From Prevotella sp. CAG:1092 (GTDB lineage Bacteria; Bacteroidota; Bacteroidia; Bacteroidales; Bacteroidaceae), in assembly GCA_000436915.1 (NCBI GenBank), contig HF993996.1:3214-15247 (forward strand): 12,034 nt of DNA. Reading direction: 5' to 3'. Positions within the stretch are counted from its first letter, which is position 1; the number at the start of each line of letters is the position of its first letter. The position numbers were made by a program, and so were the translations under genes. Below the pieces are notes generated by a model. That model was given only the letters and a program-made list of their open reading frames with translations, made no database searches and had not been told where the DNA came from. Positions 7,693 through 12,034 of the stretch are shown piece after piece.

Positions 7693-8745
7693 ATGACACC
7701 TTTTTCTTATTTCATTTATGGTATGAGCGTTATGTTCTACTCCATGATGGCATGGATGTTTGGACGTAGAGACAACGAAACGTTGTCAAAGCTCATCATG
7801 TGGCTGATGATAATACAATGTATAGAACTATTCAAAGATTTAGGATTCTATACATTCTGTATCCAGCCTAATGATTATTGGCATCTTATGACAGCTATCG
7901 ATATGATTATCATACCGCTGTATGTATTTGTATTGATGGAATTGTGTAAGCCGGGGTGGTTCTCGTTTCAAAAACTCATGGTTCATGAGCTACCTTTCGT
8001 TACGTTGCCTTTGTTGTTCTTCTTCACAGAACAGCAATTGTGGTATATTGCGCTGGTAGTTTGGGGAGCAATATATGGTACTGCCACTCTTGTTCTCACC
8101 TTCTTCTTTATTTCGCAGTATAATCGTCAACTAAAAGAGCGATTCTCTTATGAGGAGAATATCAACCTCAACTGGTTGCGAGGCATTCTTATCTCGTTTT
8201 GGATAATACTCTTGATATGGACTATAGCAAGTGTCTATAATAGCGAACTTGCCGATGATGTATATAGTATAGAGGCTTTGGTGTTGTGGATGATAGTTTG
8301 CTACTTCGGCTACAAACATGAATCAGTTATCGATGAATTGGGCAATTCTGAGCTATCAGGACTTGATGAAATTGATGACGATGATAAAAATTATCAGCTG
8401 CAACCAGAGTTAGGAGATATGGTGAAGAATCTGTTTGAAAAAGAGCAGTTATATCTGAATCCACGACTCAAACTATCGGATGTAGCTCGCAAAGTAGGCT
8501 CCAACCGTACTTATCTTAGTCGATATTTTAATCAAGCTAACGGTCTTACATTCTACGACTTTGTCAACAATATGCGTATCAAGCATGCAGAAGAGTTGCT
8601 CATTTCAACTACGCATCCTGTCGCTATGATAGCCGAAGAATCTGGTTTTAACTCTATGTCTACGTTCCGTCGCGTGTTTATATCATATCATAATTGCACT
8701 CCAGCTGAGTATCGCAGTCAGAAGAAGGTTCCTACAAATGGATGA
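7693..8745 (+). CDS. Membrane-bound AraC-family transcriptional regulator
   Basis: A 350-residue protein with two parts. Residues 1-210 hold six or seven hydrophobic segments (about 5-22, 33-50, 66-84, 98-112, 116-140, 163-182, 191-207). An acidic linker (about 215-240, with DEIDDDD) leads to a C-terminal AraC-type domain (about 243-345) with two helix-turn-helix units: LKLSDVARKVGSNRTYLSRYF (259-279, first HTH) and the second with SGFNSMSTFRRVFISYHNCTPAEYR. Known: Bacteroidota carry AraC-type proteins with multi-pass membrane domains, in place of a sugar-binding domain, that are thought to sense a signal at the inner membrane. It starts 15 nt after the fusion gene stops and is probably co-transcribed with it, so it most likely controls the GH92 operon, perhaps including itself. 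The ligand and the operator are unknown. There is no sensor-kinase or phospho-receiver domain, so it is not a hybrid two-component regulator. Confidence 0.88.
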   Translation: MTPFSYFIYGMSVMFYSMMAWMFGRRDNETLSKLIMWLMIIQCIELFKDLGFYTFCIQPNDYWHLMTAIDMIIIPLYVFVLMELCKPGWFSFQKLMVHELPFVTLPLLFFFTEQQLWYIALVVWGAIYGTATLVLTFFFISQYNRQLKERFSYEENINLNWLRGILISFWIILLIWTIASVYNSELADDVYSIEALVLWMIVCYFGYKHESVIDELGNSELSGLDEIDDDDKNYQLQPELGDMVKNLFEKEQLYLNPRLKLSDVARKVGSNRTYLSRYFNQANGLTFYDFVNNMRIKHAEELLISTTHPVAMIAEESGFNSMSTFRRVFISYHNCTPAEYRSQKKVPTNG

Positions 8746-8848
8746 GTTTAGTTTGGAAATTGGAGAATAATAGTAGGTAAAGGTTGAGTTTTTTACGATT
8801 TGAACGTTTATTTTTACGTAATGACCAGTTCGTTCAGACTATTTGTTG

Positions 8849-8856
8849 TTCCTTTG
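8849..8856 (+). promoter_or_regulatory. Weak -7 promoter candidate before the four-TM protein gene
   Basis: TTCCTTTG differs from the Bacteroidota consensus TAnnTTTG at one position and would start transcription about 28 nt before the ATG at 8892. There is no matching -33 box and no terminator after the upstream gene, so read-through from the GH92 operon is equally possible. A 6-bp inverted repeat TGAACG/CGTTCA (about 8801-8835, long spacer) lies just upstream. Confidence 0.25.
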
Positions 8857-8891
8857 CGGCAAGAAATGACTATAACTCAAATATCACAATT

Positions 8892-10040
8892 ATGAATCCA
8901 CAAACTAACCTCGATGCTTGGGATTGCTTAAACCAAGCTTTATTTGTATCTTCGCATGTCAGCGCTAAAGATGCTGCTGCTGGAGAAACTGATTGGGAAA
9001 ACGTATATCCAGTATCGGAAGATGAAATCGATACTATGGAAGACTTGGTTAACCAGGCTGAACAAAAAGCAGACGACCCAACAGACTCAAATTATCGTAC
9101 GCGTGTAAATGAATTGCGTGATGTTATTAGCTATTCAAGAGGTAAACATCGCACTTGGAAGTGGTCACTTATTTTTGGTGCTATTATCTCTGCTTGTATC
9201 ATGTGGTATTATGGCATGGACAATCAAGATCGAGCTAACAGAGAGGCTAAGGATATTGCACTTATAGAAAGTTGGCAGAAACAAGATACTGTTATCTCTT
9301 TTGCAAAACTTAGTACGGAAACAGAGGATGTATATTTCACAAGATATGTTTCGGCAAATAAATTTAAGGAAAACAAACTCCGTCAGTTGAAACAATTTTA
9401 TGAGTATAACAATAGCCAGGCTGTAAGATATAAGCAGTCGGCTGATACCGCATCAACAGCAGATCGTAAGAAGAGTAGACTTGAATATGCTGAACAATAT
9501 AAAAAGAAGGCTGTAGATAATAAAGCTAATTTTGATAAGGTTGCCAAAATGAAGTTTGACGAACTAAAGGATTTGGCTCTTGAAGAAAAAAAGAATACTG
9601 TAGATAATATTCAAGGATCTGCCACTAAGCTATATGCCTTTATGGTGTATCTTATAATACTGATACCTCTATATATCATATCTGGCTATCCTTATGGTTA
9701 TATGATTTACCGTCATCGTCGTCAACATGGTATTATGCATAAACTGCGTCAGATTGGTTTTGCCATAGCGTCTTTCTTCTTCGGTACAGGACTGCTGATG
9801 AACTTGTTACCTGACGATATAGTGAAGTATACATATTCTAATGGACGCACCGAGACACGAGAAGAAGTAAACCCAAGTAATCTGTTTATTGTGGCAATAA
9901 AGATAGGATTGATGATTGCTGGTGTTGTCATATTCTGTTTTGTATCAGTTCTGATAATGACCGTAGAAACCATCACAGGCTTGAAGCGCAATTTTGATTG
10001 GTCGCCTGTAGTGGCAAAGGTTAAGAGTATGTTCAAGTAA
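8892..10040 (+). CDS. Unrecognised four-TM membrane protein with a large charged domain
   Basis: Not recognised as a named family. I take the ATG at 8892 (382 residues, MNPQTNLDAW), not the longer in-frame TTG at 8784: the extra 36 residues look like translated leader, and the ATG follows an AT-rich stretch. Seen: a soluble acidic N-terminus (1-85) with helical character; a first membrane segment (about 90-107); a highly charged middle (about 110-245, rich in K, E, Q and A), probably long helices or coiled coil; then three more membrane segments (about 247-271, 288-305, 332-357) and a short basic tail. No catalytic motif, signal peptide or cysteine pattern is visible. With four spans both ends are on the same side, and the charged middle would lie across the membrane from the N-terminus. 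It lies 146 bp after the regulator on the same strand; a link to the mannosidase operon is not shown. A structural or stress-related envelope protein is a guess only. Confidence 0.8.
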   Translation: MNPQTNLDAWDCLNQALFVSSHVSAKDAAAGETDWENVYPVSEDEIDTMEDLVNQAEQKADDPTDSNYRTRVNELRDVISYSRGKHRTWKWSLIFGAIISACIMWYYGMDNQDRANREAKDIALIESWQKQDTVISFAKLSTETEDVYFTRYVSANKFKENKLRQLKQFYEYNNSQAVRYKQSADTASTADRKKSRLEYAEQYKKKAVDNKANFDKVAKMKFDELKDLALEEKKNTVDNIQGSATKLYAFMVYLIILIPLYIISGYPYGYMIYRHRRQHGIMHKLRQIGFAIASFFFGTGLLMNLLPDDIVKYTYSNGRTETREEVNPSNLFIVAIKIGLMIAGVVIFCFVSVLIMTVETITGLKRNFDWSPVVAKVKSMFK

Positions 10041-10093
10041 TATATTTTAGAGGCGTTTCTAACCTCAAGTTTTTAGTAAGATTACGATAATCA

Positions 10094-10135
10094 AATAACC
10101 AGCCAGTTCTTTAATTTGGCTGGTTATTCTATTTT
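10094..10135 (+). terminator. Bidirectional Rho-independent terminator between convergent genes
   Basis: AATAACCAGCCA (10094-10105) and TGGCTGGTTATT (10117-10128) form a perfect 12-bp stem around an 11-nt loop. CTATTTTT follows on the plus strand, and on the minus strand the stem runs into TTTGATT. It serves the gene ending at 10040 and, in reverse, the TtcA-like gene whose stop codon directly abuts it at 10129. Confidence 0.85.
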
Positions 10136-10854
10136 TCCATCATTGCCTTCCATATCGAATATCTCGCTTCAGGGTTTATCGCCTCTATCTCCTTGAAAAT
10201 GTTGTTCATGGTGTGGCGTTGCGAACTCGATTCGTATGGGCATAGCTTCACTTGCTTTTCGTATTCTGCCATTTCGGCATAGGCTCTAATGTCGTCTTCT
10301 CGCATCAAACATAGTGGACGAATCAATGATAATGCCATTTTGTCCATCTTGTAGAGTGGGGGTGTTGTCTCGAAACGACCTTGATAAAAAAGGTTCATCA
10401 TACAGGTGTCAATGATGTCATCTTGATGATGACCAAGGGCTATCTTGTTGCAATTATGCTCTTGAGCTATCTTGAATAAAGCTTTTCGTCTATACCATGA
10501 GCATAAAAAACATTTTGGCTTGTTTGTCTCGATGCTATCGTCGAATTTAGTTGTTATTATGTGAAGTGGCACCTGCCATTCGTCGCAAAAGCGTTGAAGA
10601 TAGTTGGTGTCGGTTTCATACTTCACATTTTCCATCCTTATATGGCAAGCTTCAATCTTTATAGCAGGCTTAAAAATCCTTGCTTGTTGTCCCAATAGTT
10701 CCAACAGCAACAATGAATCTTTACCTCCAGAGAGTCCCACCATTATCTTATCGCCATCTTCTAGTAGATGGTAGTCGGTTGTGGCTTTGTGAAATCGCTT
10801 CAATAAGCTATTGCGCAACCTCTTTAGCGCCTTTTCTCTTATTGTCTCTTCCAT
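10129..10854 (-). CDS. ttcA: TtcA-type tRNA 2-thiocytidine synthetase family ATPase
   Basis: A 241-residue cytoplasmic PP-loop ATPase. Seen: the PP-loop SGGKDS (42-47) that adenylates the target; GHHQDD (141-146), a conserved second motif of this family; a CxxC pair at C115-C118 (KCFLCSW); and a further cysteine at C205 (KLCPYE), matching the three-cysteine arrangement that holds the [4Fe-4S] cluster in TtcA. Known: TtcA thiolates cytidine 32 in the anticodon loop of certain tRNAs, using ATP and sulfur delivered through the cluster. The protein is shorter than Escherichia coli TtcA and lacks its C-terminal extension, which is common in Bacteroidota versions. A related PP-loop thiolase acting on another tRNA position cannot be excluded. 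It is convergent with the gene ending at 10040, sharing the terminator at 10094-10128. Its leader is the repeat tract at 10858-10916, and no clear promoter is seen there. Confidence 0.82.
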   Translation of the reverse strand: MEETIREKALKRLRNSLLKRFHKATTDYHLLEDGDKIMVGLSGGKDSLLLLELLGQQARIFKPAIKIEACHIRMENVKYETDTNYLQRFCDEWQVPLHIITTKFDDSIETNKPKCFLCSWYRRKALFKIAQEHNCNKIALGHHQDDIIDTCMMNLFYQGRFETTPPLYKMDKMALSLIRPLCLMREDDIRAYAEMAEYEKQVKLCPYESSSQRHTMNNIFKEIEAINPEARYSIWKAMMEK

Positions 10855-10857
10855 TTA

Positions 10858-10916
10858 ATTCTTCACTCTTTACTCGTCCAATAGATTCTTTACTCTTACC
10901 TCTTCGTTCTTCACTC
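10858..10916. repeat. TTCTTYACTC repeat tract upstream of the TtcA-like gene
   Basis: Three copies of the decamer TTCTTYACTC lie at 10859-10868, 10886-10895 and 10907-10916, with a partial TTTACTC copy at 10869-10875. The first copy sits in the 13-mer ATTCTTCACTCTT that also occurs at 6479-6491 in the fusion gene. The tract fills the whole gap between the TtcA-like start codon and the next terminator, so it probably forms the leader and promoter region of that gene. On the minus strand it is a purine-rich GAGTGAAGAA-type run. Confidence 0.65.
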
Positions 10917-10950
10917 AAAAAGGGCAAGCCTTTTTGATAGCCTGCCCTTT
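10917..10950 (-). terminator. Rho-independent terminator of the Bax inhibitor-1 family gene
   Basis: Read on the minus strand, AAAGGGCA (10950-10943) and TGCCCTTT (10926-10919) form an 8-bp GC-cored stem. Two further pairs lie inside it past one mismatch, and two more T residues follow, giving a run of five T at the end. It lies 17 nt past the stop codon at 10967. Confidence 0.75.
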
Positions 10951-10966
10951 ATAGTATTTCTGTTTA

Positions 10967-11683
10967 TTAGTCGTTGCTTCTTCCGAATATTCTGAGAAGA
11001 TATAGGAAGAGGTTGATGAAATCGAGATACAACGATAATGCTCCAATCAAAGCCAACTTCTGAGCACTCTCGTCAGCATCCTGTTGTACCATCATCATAT
11101 GCTTAATCTTTTGGCTGTCCCAAGCAGTAAGACCCACGAAGATTATCACGCCGATGTAGCTCAATATCAAATCAAACATTGCACTCTTCATGAAGACGTT
11201 CACTATTGTTGCAATTACTAAACCTATCAACGCCATGAACAAAATGTTGCCCAATGATGAGAGGTCTTTCTTTGTCGCATAGCCATATAGCGCCGTTACA
11301 CCGAATGTTCCTGCAGTAATAAAGAATACCTTAGATATTATAGCTGTACTGTAGAGTAGGAATATCGACGATAGCATAACACCATTCAGTATAGAATATA
11401 ATGCGAATAATGTTGTTGCAGTACTCAACGACAATTTCTCCAAGCGAGCGCTGATATATATTACTAAACCAAACTCTGCTATGATTATTCCCCACATAAC
11501 TACTTGGCTACTATATATCAATGCCAATATGTTAGGGGAGTTAGCAACTCCGGCAGCAGTAATACCTGTAATCATCAACGCCAATGTCATCCAAAGATAT
11601 ACTTTGCGCATCAACACCTTAAAGGTGCTTGCATTCGTCATTTCTTGCTGACGAATGATTTTCTCAAGTTCTTGTACTTCCAT
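10967..11683 (-). CDS. Bax inhibitor-1/YccA family inner-membrane protein
   Basis: A 238-residue multi-pass membrane protein with about seven hydrophobic segments and short loops, the size and pattern of the bacterial Bax inhibitor-1 (UPF0005/YccA) family. Seen: a hydrophilic N-terminus (1-25) that includes TFKVLMRKVYLWM; FVGLTAWDSQKIK (182-194) and GALSLYLDFINLFLYLLRIFG (214-234), which hold the two conserved acidic positions (D189 and D221) of the last two membrane segments. In Bacillus YetJ such acidic residues form a pH-sensitive calcium-leak site; whether this protein carries calcium is unproven. It has its own promoter (11768-11799) and terminator (10919-10950), so it is probably monocistronic. 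I chose the ATG at 11683, as it is preceded by an AT-rich leader and gives the usual family length. Nothing about it is truncated or unusual. Confidence 0.93.
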   Translation of the reverse strand: MEVQELEKIIRQQEMTNASTFKVLMRKVYLWMTLALMITGITAAGVANSPNILALIYSSQVVMWGIIIAEFGLVIYISARLEKLSLSTATTLFALYSILNGVMLSSIFLLYSTAIISKVFFITAGTFGVTALYGYATKKDLSSLGNILFMALIGLVIATIVNVFMKSAMFDLILSYIGVIIFVGLTAWDSQKIKHMMMVQQDADESAQKLALIGALSLYLDFINLFLYLLRIFGRSND

Positions 11684-12034
11684 TTTTCTTATTCTTTTTT
11701 TATTGTTATCTATTATTGATTATTATTTATCCTTGAATATAATCTATTCTTGTTATTATATATTTTGCAAATATACTCCTTTTATATTCTATCTACAAAC
11801 AACATGCCAGTTTTTTAATCTATTTTGTGTTTATTCCTTTGTTTTTTATAGTTACCACTTTTGTGTATAGCAAAATTCAAACTGCGATAAAACAAGAAAA
11901 ACAAGTTTATATATAATATTAATGTATATATACTTATTGCCATTATAAGTAACTATAATCCTTTTATAAGCATCTATACCTTTTTATAAATCTCTTCTAA
12001 TGCCCTTCTTCCTCCTTCTTTTCTCCTATTTGAT
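11684..12034. other. AT-rich non-coding region at the right edge
   Basis: About 350 bp, very rich in A and T, with homopolymer T tracts. It holds the promoter at 11768-11799 and two similar copies of CCTTTTATAA (about 11960-11990). Open frames here translate to low-complexity F/Y/S-rich strings and are not credible genes. On the minus strand one frame is open from the edge to a TAG at 11974-11976 (about 19 residues), which might be the tail of a gene beyond the window, but this is too short to call. Confidence 0.5.
11768..11799 (-). promoter_or_regulatory. Bacteroidota-type promoter of the Bax inhibitor-1 family gene
   Basis: On the minus strand TTTG (11799-11796) is followed after 20 nt by TATATTTG (11775-11768), an exact fit to the TTTG-N(19-21)-TAnnTTTG promoter of Bacteroidota. 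The expected transcription start is near 11761, leaving a leader of about 77 nt before the ATG at 11683. This is the clearest promoter in the window and supports the assignment to this phylum. Confidence 0.75.

Noticed and set aside
8784..8891. Upstream extension of the four-TM protein from a TTG start
   Set aside because: The added residues resemble translated AT-rich leader, overlap a possible promoter, and an ATG in a good context follows at 8892.
10041..10075. Small GAGG/CCTC hairpin followed by GTTTTT after the four-TM gene
   Set aside because: The stem is only four pairs; the 12-bp stem at 10094-10128 is a far better terminator.
11504..11870. Two overlapping plus-strand frames of 71 codons
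   Set aside because: They are antisense to the Bax inhibitor-1 family gene and its AT-rich leader, and the translations are low-complexity strings rich in F, Y and S.

Overview
The window looks like chromosomal DNA of a member of the Bacteroidota, most likely Prevotella/Segatella-like. This rests on the two-GH92 glycan cluster, a membrane-bound AraC-type regulator, promoter elements of the Bacteroidota type (TAnnTTTG, once with TTTG 20 nt upstream), AT-rich start regions without strong Shine-Dalgarno sequences, and moderate GC in genes with AT-rich gaps. The genus is inference; no rRNA or other marker gene is present.

Layout. (1) 1-1454, minus strand: the first 484 residues of a restriction-modification protein (PD-(D/E)XK nuclease domain followed by a gamma-type adenine-N6 methyltransferase), cut by the left edge. 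(2) 1455-1796: divergent intergenic region with a promoter -7 element for each side and a hairpin in the leader of the plus-strand operon. (3) 1797-8745, plus strand: a tight three-gene operon of a secreted GH92 alpha-mannosidase, a secreted 1147-residue histidine acid phosphatase-GH92 fusion, and a multi-pass membrane protein ending in an AraC DNA-binding domain. (4) 8892-10040, plus strand: an unrecognised four-TM membrane protein with a charged, probably coiled-coil middle, followed by a 12-bp bidirectional terminator. (5) 10129-10854, minus strand: a TtcA-type tRNA thiolation enzyme. (6) 10967-11683, minus strand: a Bax inhibitor-1/YccA family membrane protein with a good promoter and its own terminator. 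(7) 11684-12034: AT-rich non-coding DNA.

The most distinctive part is the operon. One secreted polypeptide carries both a phosphomonoesterase and an exo-alpha-mannosidase, next to a second GH92 enzyme and a regulator. A reasonable inference is stepwise attack on phosphorylated mannose-containing glycans (yeast phosphomannan, mannose-6-phosphate N-glycans, or inositol-phosphate-linked mannosides): the phosphatase removes the capping phosphate and the two GH92 domains trim the exposed mannose. No SusC/SusD pair lies in the window, so glycan import must be encoded elsewhere. A TTCTTYACTC-type short repeat occurs both inside the fusion gene, in frame, and in the ttcA-like leader, which suggests a small dispersed repeat that has entered a coding region.
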